A stretch of DNA of 64,000 bases from Otatea glauca (Eukaryota; Streptophyta; Magnoliopsida; Poales; Poaceae), in the NCBI GenBank assembly GCA_036346275.1, contig CM070726.1, positions 29,237,410-29,301,409 of the forward strand, in the 5' to 3' direction. Under the pieces are notes generated by a model. The model was not told where the DNA came from. It was given only the letters and a program-made list of their open reading frames with translations, and did not search any database. The position numbers were made by a program, and so were the translations under genes. Below are positions 22,131-33,669 of this stretch, one piece after another. Within the stretch, counting starts at the first letter, position 1, and each line of letters opens with the position of its first letter.

Positions 22131-22318
22131 AAATGCATTGTCTACATGTGATGTAATCTACATATGGGATTTCTTTTCAATGTAATTCTTTCATAACACA
22201 TTGCATTGTCTACATGTCATGTTATCCAAATACATGATTTTTGCTCTCGAATAATTTCATAACACATCGCATTGTCAACATTTCGTCTTATCTAAATATG
22301 GGATGTACGCTCTCCAAT
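22127..22318 (+). repeat. Three imperfect tandem copies, about 65 bp each
   Basis: The block CATAACA..ATTGCATTGTC-ACATGT recurs at about 22127, 22193 and 22257, with diverged tails that include ATGGGAT and CTCTCCAA or CTCTCGAA. It sits between the decayed reading frame and the GC-rich island. Confidence 0.6.
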
Positions 22319-22408
22319 TTTCAAACAAAGCTGCGTTCTATTTTCGAGTTGTTTTGAGAAATTTCTACTATTTCGATAGTTATTATGGGATGTTGTTCGT
22401 GATTGTTT

Positions 22409-22870
22409 TCAATTGGGGTGGATATGTTCATAGAAGTTGTTATCATATAGATTGCATGTAAAGTGCCTGCAAAGGTTGTCCTGCAACTTACGATGGAGCG
22501 CCGGGTGGGGCGCCGGACGATGGGGCCGTTGAGGCGTCGGGGCAGCCGAGGCGGTGGGGCGACGGAGCGAGTGGAGCACCGGGCGGTGGAGTCGACGGGC
22601 GGTGGGGCACTGGGCGATGGGGCCGTTAGGCGTCGGGCGGTGGGCGACGGAGCGACGTGGAGCGTCGGGCGGTGGAGTCGACGGACGGTGGGGCGATGGG
22701 GCCGTTGGGGCGTCGGGCGGCGCCGCGCGGTGGGGCGACGGCGGCGTGGAGCGTCGGGGCGGTGGAGTCGACGGCGGGCTGGGGCGCCGGGTGGCGGCGG
22801 AGGTGGAGGCAGGGAGCTTCAAGCGCGGGGCTAGGGCAAACGAAGGCAAGGCACGCGTGAAAGCTTCTCC
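22409..22870 (-). repeat. GC-rich island of GGGCGGTGG-type repeats; possible Pro/Arg-rich exon
   Basis: Short GC-rich units (GGCGGTGGGGC, GGAGTCGACGG, GGCGTCGGGC) repeat over about 370 bp inside otherwise AT-rich CACTA sequence. All six frames stay open because of composition. The minus-strand frame (start 22849, MPSFALAPRLKLPASTS, then Pro/Arg-rich) has the same orientation as the transposase and could be a first exon, but nothing in it is family-specific. I annotate it as a repeat. Confidence 0.5.
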
Positions 22871-22897
22871 GAAAAATCTGCCTTAAGTAAGGGGTAG

Positions 22898-24107
22898 TAA
22901 TATCACATTACTATCGGTTTTACACAAAAAACCGACACAAATATGTTTTACAATACTATCGGTTTTTAAGAGAAAACCGACACAAATATGTAGATCTCTA
23001 ATACTATCGGTTTTCAATAAAAAAACCGACACATATATTAGTTCAATACTATCGGTTTTGTAGAAAAAACCGACACTAATAGTACTATAACAGGTTTTGA
23101 AGAAAAATTGGCACAAAATAGTACTATCGGTTTACAAGAAAAAACCGAGACAAAAAGTAGTCTATTACTATCGGTTTTCATTGAAAAACCGACACAAATA
23201 TGAACTTTTAAAATACTATCGATTTTTAAGAGAAAACCGACACAAATATGTAGATCTCTAATACTATCGGTTTTCAATAAAAAAACCGACACAAATATTA
23301 GTTCAATACTATCGGTTTTGAAGGAAAAACCGACACTAATAGTACTATAACATGTTTTGAAGAAAAATTGGCACAAAATAGTACTATCGGTTTACAAGAA
23401 AAAAACCGAGACAAAAAGTCCCTTATTACTATCGGTTTTTAAGAGAAAACCGATAGAAATATGTAGATCTCTAATACTATCGGTTTTGTAGCAAAAACCG
23501 ACGCTAATAGTACTATAACAGGTTTTGAAGAAAAATTGGCACAAAATAGTACTATGGGTTTACAAGAAAAAACCGAGAAAAAAGTCCTATACTACTATCG
23601 GTTTTACACAAAAAACCGACACAAATATTTGTTCAATACTATCGGTTTTGAAGAAAAAACCGACACAAATATGTAGATCTCTAATACTATCGGTTTTCAA
23701 TAAAAAAACGACACAAATATTAGTTCAATCCTATCGGTTTTGTAGAAAAAACCGACACTAATAGTACTATAACAGGTTTTGAAGAAAAATTGGCACAAAA
23801 TAGTACTATCGGTTTACAAGAAAAAACCGAGACAAAAAGTCCTCTATTACTATCGGTTTTCATTGAAAAACCGACACAAATATGAACTTTTAAAAAACTA
23901 TCGGTTTTTAAGAGAAAACCGACACAAATACGTACATCTATAATACTATCGGTTTTCAATAAAAAAATGACACAAATATTAGTTCAATCCTATCGGTTTC
24001 GAAGAAAAAACCGACACTAATAAAACTATAACAGGTTTTGAAGAAAAATTGGCACAAACTAGTACTATCGGTTTTTAATAGAAAACCGACACAAATATGT
24101 AGATCTC
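22898..24107. repeat. Palindromic higher-order array, CTATCGGTTTT..AAAACCGACAC
   Basis: More than 20 short palindromic units (CTATCGGTTTT, 2-6 nt spacer, AAAACCGACAC) recur every 40-60 bp. At least six unit types are told apart by their spacers, and they recur in the same order, giving a higher-order period. One variant reads CAGGTTTTGAAGAAAAATTGG, a diverged half. The array resumes at 48155-48270 after Sirevirus B, so B inserted into it. Reading frames through it are translation artefacts. Confidence 0.85.
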
Positions 24108-24216
24108 TGAAAGATCGAAAAAGGCGACTAGAGGGGGGGTGAATAGGAGCCAAATAAAATTTTCGAATAAACTCTCCCCCTAAAATCCAAACCACCAAAA
24201 GACCAGAAAGAAACTG

Positions 24217-24475
24217 CACTGGTCGGGTATTTCTGGTCGGATGAACAGTACCCCCGACCTACAGAGGTCGGATGAACAGTACTCGGAATGAATAGTGTCC
24301 GGGTGAACAGTACCCCCGGCCAGCACCGGTCGGATGAACAGTACTCCCGACCTGAAGTGTTCGGATGAACAGTACTCCCGACCTGAAGTGGTCGGATGAG
24401 CGATCTTCGTGTGAACAAGACTTCGACGGATGGATAAGTACTCGACCTCGGAGGTCGGATGAACGAGACTCGGGT
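24217..24475. repeat. CpG repeat array 1 in the LTR of B
   Basis: About eight units of the form CCCGACCT..GGTCGGATGAACAGTACTC occur with a period near 30 bp. Each is an imperfect palindrome around GACC..GGTC. The counterpart in the other LTR (45925-46130) has fewer units. Confidence 0.8.
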
Positions 24476-25959
24476 GAATAGAAAAATCAGACGATCTCAA
24501 AAGCAGTAAATCGATGTAACTTTTGATCGCTGATCCAAAAGCGATGAAAGTTGGTGTGCACCTCCCAAAGGATGTCAGAACCTATTTCAATCAACAATCG
24601 AAGGAATTAATACCAAGGTTCCGTCCTTTTCGTTTAACAAATGCAACACCAAAAACAGAGTCACGAACACAGACTTCACCAGTAACTTGTGGTGGGAGTT
24701 GATAGTCGAATATCCTTGGATGACTCTCCACAAATCACAGCAAGTAAGTACACGAAGAAACAACCCTTCAAACAAATAGAAACACCATCCAAAACTAGGC
24801 ACGTAAATTGGTTTCTTGCAAAACCGAATAGAAGAGGTTGTAGATTGCCTAGATGATTGGGATATGATCTATAGGAGATTCATCCAAAGCAATCTTTCAT
24901 CCTTGGCAACAAGAACGAAGCCAATCAAGATTAAAGAAGCGCAAGTCACACGCTTACGCACTTTAAGAACACATGATTTACAACTTGCAACAAGAACGTA
25001 AGGATTGCCTAAAAGATTGAAAGCACCGAATCCAGAGAAGAGTTCATCAATCATGAATTTCAACAAAGACTCAATAGCATGTAGAAGGAGATGAGGCAAA
25101 TCCAAATTACGTAAAGTAAATCGCAAGAAGGTAAATGCGAATTTATATAATGTAATTCAAGTGCGTAATGTAAATACGTAAGAGAAATGAAACAAGAATA
25201 TAAATGAAGAACATTTCATTTACGGAAGGAGGTTTACAAAGCCTCACAACAAAGTGGGCAAAGCTCAAATGAGCGAAAAAACCTCGGAACCTCCAAAGAG
25301 GAGGCTGCCCTACCCTCTATTTATAGTGACAGGATCAATTCCCACCTTTGGATGTCTGCTTCAATCCTAAGCCAACATCCAAGAGCCGGATTTGATCCTT
25401 ACACTGTCACTCTCAACAACTCTCAACTACTCACGTACACTTTCCTCACCTGCTCACCCCCAAGGAGACACCCCTCTCCCTGTCTATTCATAGCAGGCTT
25501 GGAACACCTACCACCCTTGGATGAGCCTCTAAACCCTAGAGCACTCCATCAAGGGCTGAGATTTTACCCACTCACAAAGCTATGCATGGGCTCACCCGAA
25601 ACCCAACAACACAACGGGTTTTGCATGCTTTTCAACTCACACTAACTTGACCCGCTACTCTATCTTCCTGACCGCGATCCAACGGTCCTCCTAGATCAGA
25701 GCAGCTCCAAGTTAGCATCTCATCCATTCCTTTGTCTTCTCGGCTTGCAGCTACTCCTTGGCCTCAGTCATCTTTGGCGACACCTTGATCATCTGGACCT
25801 CAGCTCTCCCAGCCTAGTCCTGATCCCCTTCGCCTCACCATGACCTAGCTCCAAAGTCCTGCAACCATCATAGACAAGGAAACCACATCACATAGCAAGG
25901 TCCAACAACACATATCCATCTCAACAGAAAGATATACACTACGCTGACCAAAGAAACCC

Positions 25960-26395
25960 GACCACACGTGGTCCGACCATCGGTCTACATCCCGACCAAC
26001 CATGGTCCGACCATCGGTCTCCATCCCGACCACTCAAGGTCGGACGACCCAACCACTCGGGGTCGGACGACTGGTCTCCGACCAGCCACAGCCCAGACCT
26101 CTCTGGGTCGGACAACTGGTCTCCGACCAACCAAAGACTTGACCACTCGGGGTCGGACGATCGGTCTCCGACCACCACGCCCTGCACCTCTCGGGTCGGA
26201 CAACTGGTCTCCGACCAACCAAAGACGACCACTCGGGTCGGACGGTGTCTCGACCACCAAAGCCTGACTCTCGGGTCGGACGACCCGACCACTGGGGTCG
26301 GACGACCGTCTCCAACCAGCCAAAGCCCGACCACTCGGGTCGGACGACCCGACCACTCGGGGTCGGACGACTGGTCTCCAACCAGTAACTCAAAT
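25960..26395. repeat. CpG repeat array 2 in the LTR of B (GGTCGGACGACC)
   Basis: A run of CCGACCACTCGGGGTCGGAC units alternates with GGTCTCCGACCA. The counterpart at 47600-48045 has the same units with many 1-2 nt losses. Trp/Arg-rich reading frames through it are artefacts of the repeat. Confidence 0.85.
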
Positions 26396-26457
26396 TGCTC
26401 TAGCTCGAAAAACAATCCAAATCAAACTCAAAGTTGAGCACACCGTGCTCAAATAAA

Positions 26458-26530
26458 GTCAAATACTCATCACAAACATGGATGGACCTCCACATGGTCC
26501 TTCAATCTCCCCCTTGATGAGTATATTGAC
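26458..26530 (-). promoter_or_regulatory. Polypurine tract of B inside an inverted repeat
   Basis: The minus-strand tract AAGGGGGAGAT abuts the LTR terminus at 26504/26505. Flanking arms 26458-26472 and 26515-26530 pair over 15 bp with one bulged base, although their sequence differs from that of the A, X and C arms. A further small hairpin, GGACC..GGTCC, ends the LTR. More tract-like sites lie at about 26829, 27843 and 28351. Confidence 0.75.
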
Positions 26531-28356
26531 AAACCACACAAAAGGCATAAATTTGAGTTTGAATGAGAGAAGAAGAAAGCAATTTGATTGCAAAGCCAAA
26601 CTTGGTCCAGAGAGAAAGATATAAAATTATGACCAAGCTGGCAGAAAGAATTTAGAGCAAGACCATGAAAAGAGCAAGTTTTCAACAAAAGCTCTAAAAA
26701 CCAATCATAAGTGTCAAATGTGATTATGATTCATAAGAGATAGCAAAGATTTACAAAAATCATAAGAACCAACAAGCTTTCACAATTCTATCTCCTCCTT
26801 TTCTACATTTTAAATGATGCCTTTTTCTACATTTTCTCCCCCTTTTGGCAATATAGGCATCAAAATAGAATTTTCTCTCTCTTTTTATGTATGCATGAAA
26901 TGCAACCTAAGGAAGCTTTGAAGATTATCCAAATGATCATAATGACAAGATATGACACCAAGCTTATTAATCTCAGATTATGACCAAACTAAGACATGTC
27001 CAAGTGCAAAAAAACAAATTTTGCTCATAAGCTAAGTTTTGAAAATGTATTATTTTTAGCAAAGATTTGACAAGTGCAAAACTTAGCAAAGTTTCAAAAC
27101 TAGAAGCAAAACCACTCAGGGATCAAATGGAAAACCTAGAGTTCAACCTACTCAACACTTTGGGGAATTTTGAAGTGCATATTAGGTCCTTCGAGTCCAT
27201 TTTTCAATTTATGCAAATTTTCTTTAAGACTTCGAAAAACATAGCGGGGTGCAAATGTTTGACATAATTTGCATTCTTTACCCACTTATGTGTTTGATAT
27301 TTGCAATTTTTTTTTGATTGACTCAAGCCATTTTCGATCATCTCAAGAGTAACTCTTAAGAGAATGATCTTGGTCAAACACAATATATTCCAAGTTCATC
27401 CCAAATGCAATGGGAGGCAGTCTCGAGAATATAAAGTGCTGAGATCAATTTTGCACAAAAGAGTCAAAAAAAATTTTAATTTTCAATTTAGCACATATAA
27501 GCAATTCTGAAGGACTCAAATATGGATCAAGCAAATTTCACCCAAGTTGCTATAGGGACTCTAGAGAATTCCAAAATTTCACAATTCATGGTAAAAGCTC
27601 TTAGAGAAGAAACCTAGTAAGTAAAAGCAACATGTTTCATCAAGTTTTCATTTAAAGCTTTTAAGTTTTTCAGATTTCAATGAACATTAGCTTGATAAAT
27701 GAACTTGGACATATCTAAGCTAGTGATTTTCTTCGAAAGATATAGCATGATGTATTTCACGAAGATTGAGTCAAATGCATAATAGACAAAGCTCATAAAA
27801 CGGAAAAAGCAGTCTAAATGCAATGCATGAACAGATTCCCGAACTCCCCCTCAACAATTGAATCAATTTTAAGCTCAAATCTGGTTAAAGTTGAGTTATT
27901 ATCAAGATTAGGCATAAAGAAAACCGAATGAACTCAATAATAAACGTAAAAAGAGAATGAGGAGAAGAAATCGAGAAACTGCAAAACTGGATGGCTATAG
28001 AGCATAGAAAAGATATAAGAAACTCACTACAGCTTAGACTCGCTCTTATCTTCCCAAATGACTGACATAGGGAAGCTGACTCTAGATCCCAACTAAGGAG
28101 TGCACACAGACCCTGTCTACCCAGGAGGTCCAAAACCTGCTAGACTTAAAAGACTGTGAGGGAACTCAACCTAGAGAGAAGAGAGAACAGCTAATCACGC
28201 ATGATAGCAACCTAAAGCACAAGATAAGAGGTCCATGCGAGGCATGCCAGAAGTCTAAGTGAGTGAACTCAACTTAAGAAAACAAGCCCAAAGTCACCCA
28301 AAAAAGGAAATGCTGGAAGAAAATATATAGTACATAATATACAAACCAGCTCCCCC
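26531..28356 (-). other. 3' non-coding spacer of element B
   Basis: AT-rich with no supported ORF. It contains additional CTCCCCCT polypurine complements and ends just before the RNase H stop codon. Confidence 0.6.
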
Positions 28357-31014
28357 TCAAGATAAGCCGTATGGGCTCACAACTCCAAGCTCACTCCTCA
28401 AGGCAACAAACCTGGAGCTATCCAAAGGATTGGTGAAGATATCGGCTAACTGGAGGTCACTCTCTACAAACTGAAGCGCGATATCTCCCTTCTCCACATG
28501 GTCTCTAAGGAAGTGATATCTAATATCAATGTGCTTGGTCCGAGAATGTTGCACTGGGTTTTTAGCAATGCAAATAGCTGAAGTGTTGTCACAGAAAAGT
28601 GGCACACTCTCTATCTCTAACCCATAGTCCCGTAAGGTCGATCTCATCCAGAGCACTGCTACAAAGAATCGGTCGCAAAGAACATACTCGGCCTCAGCGG
28701 TGGATTGTGCAACCCCAGACTGCTTCTTAGATGACCAAGAAACAAGAGAAGTGCCAATGAATTGGCAAGTGCCAGAAGTGCTCTTCCTATCTATCCTACA
28801 GCCAGCAAAGTCGGCATCGAAAAAGGCTCTAAGAGATAGACAAGAAGAAGAAGAGTACCAAATACCATAATCGGTGGTAGCACGAAGGTACGAAGATGCG
28901 CTTGACCACCGGCGGTGAGAGGCGCGAGGAGAAGCTTGAAATCGAGCGCACGCACACACAAATAAATGTATGTCCGCCCGAGGCGGTGAGGTACAAGAGG
29001 AGCCGATCATGCTTCAAACTCCTTTTGATCGGCAGGCTCACCATCCTCATCGGGCTCGAGGACAGCGGTGGTGGCCATAGGAGTCATCACCGGCTTCCCA
29101 TCGACATGTCAAGCGCCTCAGAGGTCACGGGTATATTTGCCTTGATGCAAGAAAGTACCTCCCGAGTCTACTTGATTTGGAAGCCAAGAATGTAGCTCAA
29201 CTCGCCCATCATACTCATCTCAAACTCAGACTCATCACATCGTAAAACCGAGAGACAAGAGAATGAGACGAGCCACCAAAATGATATCGCCCACATAAAC
29301 GGACAAGAAGAAAATGAGACTCATGGTGTCGATGAGCGAGTTTTGTCTACTATGCCCATTTTAAAGTCATGGTGAGAAGATAAGACTTGAGCCTCTCATA
29401 CCATGCTCAGGGGCTGCTTGAGTCCATACTGAGCTTTGGAAAGCTTGTATACATGACTCGGAAACTTGGGGTTCTCGAATCCTGGAGGTTGCTTGACATA
29501 AACCTCTTCCTCAATATAGCCATTGAGGAATGCACTCTTGACATCCATTTGATAAAGCTTGAAGCCTTTGGATGCAGAAAATGCAAGCAGGATTCGGATA
29601 GCCTCTAGCCTAGCTACAGGAGCAAAGGTCTCCTCAGAGTCAAGACCCTCAACTTGAGAAAAGCCCTATGCAACTAGCCTAGCCTTGTTGCGAATGACAA
29701 CCCCATCCTCACTCTGCTTGTTTTTGAACACCCACTTGGTCCCAATGACATTATGACCAGATGGGGGCTCGACAAGCTGCCATACCTTGTTCCTCTCAAA
29801 GTTCTCAAGTTCCTCATGCATAGCATTAATCCACGACTTATCGGATAATGCATGAGAAACATCCTTCGGCTCAAAGGAGGCAACGAAGGCGAGTGAAGAC
29901 GTAGGAGGACAGAGACAGGTTCTTGAGCGAGTGACACGCTCAACAAATCGCCAATCATCCGATCGGAAGGATGACGTCTCTCGAATATGACGGGAGGTCC
30001 AAAGAATGTAGTGGCCTCTACCTCTTGAGCAGAAGAGGTAGGAACAGAGCCACTATTTGAAGGAGAGTCGGAAAGCAAGGGTGGTCTCCCGAGGTGCGTA
30101 AATGGAAACAGGAGGCACCTCGGGTGAAGAGGGACTGGATCCGTGGAACACCATCATCTCCATCATCCTTATCTTCTTCAAAGATGGTCTCGGAGGGATA
30201 AGAAGAGCTCAAACATCGTGTCTAGCTCTGGGCTAGCCTCATCAAAGGTCACATCACGGTCTCTATGATCCTATGTGCATCAACACCTGCACCTATAGCT
30301 ACGAGAAGAAGACGAGTAACCTAGAAAGATACCATCGAAGAGCGAGACTCAAACTTATCTAGGTTACAGGACTTCAAGATAAAACACTTGCAACCAAAAC
30401 GCGAAAATGAGACACTGGGCTTTCGCCATACCTCAACTCATAAGAAGTGCGATGCAAATGTGCTCTCAAAACACGCGATTAGAAACATGGCAAGCAAGAT
30501 CTATAGCCTCACCCAAAACTTCCTAGAGTATCAGACTCATCTAGCATCGTCCCGCCATCTCAACCTGTGGTCCTGTTCTTCCTTTCCACTATGCCATTCT
30601 CACTGAGGGGGAGAGAGAAGAGAACTGATGCTCTAAACCAGACTCCACACAAAAACTCTCAAAGTAGGAATTCTTGAACTCCGTGCCATTATCACTGTGT
30701 ATAGCTCGTAATGCACCTGGGAGCTCAATAGACAACCTACCGACAAAACCTCCGAAGTGAGAAAAAGTCTCATCCTTCGAGGCCATGAAGAATACCCAAG
30801 AGAATTTAGAAAAATCATCAACGATGACAAGAACATACCACTTCCCTCCTGCTGACTGCACTCTAGCTGGACCAACAGTGTCCATATGTAAAAGCTGTCC
30901 TGGTGCATCAGTCATCACTACGGTCACAGGAGGATGAGAAGCAGTAACCATCTTGCCATGTCGGCAAGGAGAGCAAACTAAGTCTTTGACTATCTTGAGT
31001 TTGGGCAAACCCCG
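28357..31014 (-). pseudogene. pol: pol of element B, 3' part (IN core, RT, RH)
   Basis: Integrase core (30589-31008) has SPCRHGKM, QLLHMDTVGPARVQ, VIVDDFSKFSWVFF and IHSDNGTEFKN. Its last catalytic Glu (NGIVERKNRT) is reached only after a frameshift near 30600. The reverse transcriptase is visible at about 29400-29860 (TKWVFKNKQSEDG, LYQMDVKSAFLNGYIEEEV, YGLKQ) with stops and frameshifts. The YxDD box reads YVGD (29286-29297), so the first Asp is lost. RNase H (28357-29010) has FFDADFAGCRIDRKSTSGTC, TAEAEYV, HSRTKHIDIRYHFLRDHV and LQLADIFTNPLD, and is the best preserved part. The rest of pol lies beyond element C at 42507-43015. Confidence 0.92.
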
Positions 31015-33638
31015 TGAAAGGACAGGGGATGTCGCCTAGAGGGGGGGTGAATAGGCGGATTAAAAACTTTGTAACTTAAATGCAGCGGAATAAAATATGC
31101 AGCTAAATAAAATCTCCCGAGTTTCCCGAACAATCCGGAGTGTCCGGATATTCAATCCGGATACTCGGATAGTCCGATCCCGAGGGTCCTAACCCGAGTG
31201 TCCGGTATTCAATCCGGATACTCGGATTATCCGGATCGTCCGGGTTCGAGGATTCGGATACTCGGATTGAGGATCTCAAGAGAGATTTTAAATCCCGCAA
31301 TTTTTCAACAATCTACTTGAACACAAAAGATCTTAATGATGTCGTATTGAGGGTATAGAAGATCCGAGCCAAACACAACAAAAGAGTAGATCGGGCTCCC
31401 AAAGATTCAAAACCAAATACTAAAGCAAGAGTAAGAAGCAAACTTGGAGACAATGATTTTTCACCAAGTTCGGATCCTTGAGGGGATCCTACGTCTCCGC
31501 TGAGGCGGCTCGGTCACACTTGAGCCGGGTCTCTTTCAACCCTCTTCCTCCGGTGTTGCACAAATGCACTCGCCGGTCTTCACTCCTTTGATTCCTTCCC
31601 TTACGGAGGCGGAACCGGCCTTCACAAACTTCCCACGGCCAACCACACAAAGCTCGGTGGCTCGAGGCGACCTCCTAGCCGCCTAGGAGTCCTCAACCTC
31701 CAAGAGTAACAAATGCTCACGAAGAACAAACTTAGAGATGAAATCAAATGCTCAATCAACTCAAATCTCACTCCCAAACTCTTCCCAACCCTTCTCACAA
31801 GGGGATCACTTAGATCTAAGGGTAAAAGCTCCCTCAAAGCCCCCCACACAGCTCCTCAAAATCCTCTCCAAAAGCCTCTTCAAAAGAGGGAGGAAGGGCT
31901 ATAAATAGACCTCCCAAAAACTAGCCGTTGGGGCAACTCGCACAACCGGAGACTCGATTTCAACCGATACTCGGATTGGTGAGAAAATGCTAACAGAGAG
32001 ACTCAACCCGGAGAGTCCGGATGAATATCCGGATACTCCAGATATCCGGATACTCCGGACTAACTCCGGATAGTCCGAATCAGCACTGAGCAGCTCGACG
32101 AAAACGAGCATAACTTTTGACTCCGGACTCCGATTTCAGAGATTTTGGACTCTCCCGAAAGCTAAGAACGAGGGCTACACAAACAACAAGATCTCACTAT
32201 CCAAAACACAAAGGATAACCACAGATTTCACAAAGAAATCAAGAGAGACCTACAACCCTCACTTTCCGGCAGAACCAACACCACTCTCTTTCTAAGATTC
32301 ACAAGGATGGATCACTTGAGCACTTGACACATCTAAAAGTCATTCGACATCGCATCCCTCTTAATAGTACGGCAATCCTTAGACTCAAATTAAATCAAAG
32401 ATAATATAAGTCTAGAACTAGTCACTTGCCGTCTTCTTTCTTGATGTCGATGCATGAAGACCTTCACCATATAATTGATGACATCTTCGCCTTGTCCAAC
32501 TCGACTCGATTCACCTCATGAGACTCTCGTCCTATCAACCTTGACTTGATCATCCTCTCTGACGATCTCCACGCCAAGTTGCTCTTGACTTAGTCCTCAG
32601 CTCTTGGTAACACCGCCGTCTTGTTGACCTCGGCTTAATGATCATCCTTCAAGATACCTTGGTCATCATACACATACGGGACCTAATTCTTTCCAAACTA
32701 CTCATGAAAGACATTAGTCCCAAAAGCTCAATAGATATGAATAAATTGATATTTTGTGAGTAGTTGATTTCAACAAGTGTTTCATATAAAGAAGCACAAC
32801 ACAAAATAGAAACACTTGACATAAGAAATGTTCTCTACTAAGTGCATCACGATGAATATGTAATTGATCTATATGCACTAGAGAGATAATTGCCAATGTG
32901 ATGAATCAATTAAATCATGGCAAGGATCACAGACTTTAACTTAAATGAAGCACATGATAGAATATTCACGAATTGTACATGTGCAAATAATATTTGGAGT
33001 AAGAGTAAATATGTGATCCAACACTAGATAAACTTCACTAAGAGAATTGCATGAGAAGATATACAAATAAAACATGCATGCACCAAGTCAATCTATAGCA
33101 ATATGAAGTTTAACTCTAGTTAAAACATGCATACTAAAAACAAAGCATATAATGAACTCGAATGAATATATATGCACAAATAAATATGACATGAACCAAT
33201 GTGCATATATATAATCAACATGCTATTTGGAGTTCACTATGCATTTGCACAAAAGGAATGCAATAACAAATATAGAAGAGATACCAAAATTGCATACCTT
33301 ATCTTTGCTTAACTATCCCATTTGATTTTCCTCTAAAAGATGAGACTGATACTCAACTAGGCAATATCATGTTAGTCTCATAGCAATATAATCATATTAG
33401 AGGTTTGTCATTTGCTCATACCTTATCTTTGCTTAACCTTCCTATTTGATTTTCCTCTAAAAGATGAGACTGATACTCAACTAGGCAATATCATGTTAGT
33501 CTCATAGCAATATAATCATATTAGAGGTTTGTCATTTGCTAAGCACTAAGTTAAGCATTTACTTAATTTACATAGATTGTCATTATGAGTGTTTGTCATT
33601 AATCACCAAAATAACATAAGTGCCTAGATGCACTTTCA
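31015..33638 (-). repeat. Element C 3' LTR
   Basis: This 2624-bp LTR has the U5 block CCTAGAGGGGGGGTGAATAGG. ATCCGGATACTCCGGAT-type arrays lie at 31127-31290 and 31945-32080. A CTATAAATAG motif lies at 31899-31908. A 124-bp tandem duplication lies at 33293-33416 and 33417-33540. The AT-rich 937 bp from 32701 on is identical to the other LTR except for one base missing near 42073. Confidence 0.95.
33293..33540 (+). repeat. 124-bp tandem duplication inside the C LTR
   Basis: Two adjacent copies begin CATACCTTATCTTTGCTTAA and differ at about three bases. Both LTRs carry the pair (second LTR: 42161-42408), so the duplication predates this insertion. Confidence 0.93.
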
Positions 33639-33669
33639 ATCTCCCCCTTTTTGGTGATTTATGACAAAC
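33591..33669 (-). promoter_or_regulatory. Polypurine tract of C inside a 21-bp inverted repeat
   Basis: Arms 33591-33611 and 33649-33669 pair over 21 bp with one mismatch. The loop holds the LTR terminus (33638) and the minus-strand tract AAAAAGGGGGAGAT. Within the loop, AGTGC..GCACT forms a smaller hairpin at the LTR end. Additional tracts lie at about 33806, 33873, 33961 and 37793. Confidence 0.8.

Larger units (their letters stand above)
24108..26504 (-). repeat. Element B 3' LTR
   Basis: This 2397-bp LTR matches 45815-48154. It carries the U5 block CGACTAGAGGGGGGGTGAAT, a GGTCGGATGAACAGTACTC array (24217-24475), a minus-strand TATA-like CTATAAATAG (25317-25326), and a GGTCGGACGACC array (25960-26395). 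Confidence 0.93.

Noticed and set aside
22898..24107. CRISPR-like look of regularly spaced repeats
   Set aside because: Units are palindromes with variable spacing and higher-order periodicity inside a plant transposon; no cas genes and no unique spacers.
22883..24219. Several 80-112 codon reading frames with repeated 'VGFLLKTDSI'-type sequence
   Set aside because: They are translations of the palindromic CTATCGGTTTT array; they change frame with unit length and occur on both strands.
25939..26415. Trp/Arg/Pro-rich reading frames up to 158 codons (and the same at 47495-48065)
   Set aside because: They follow the GGTCGGACGACC LTR array in all frames and have no independent protein character.
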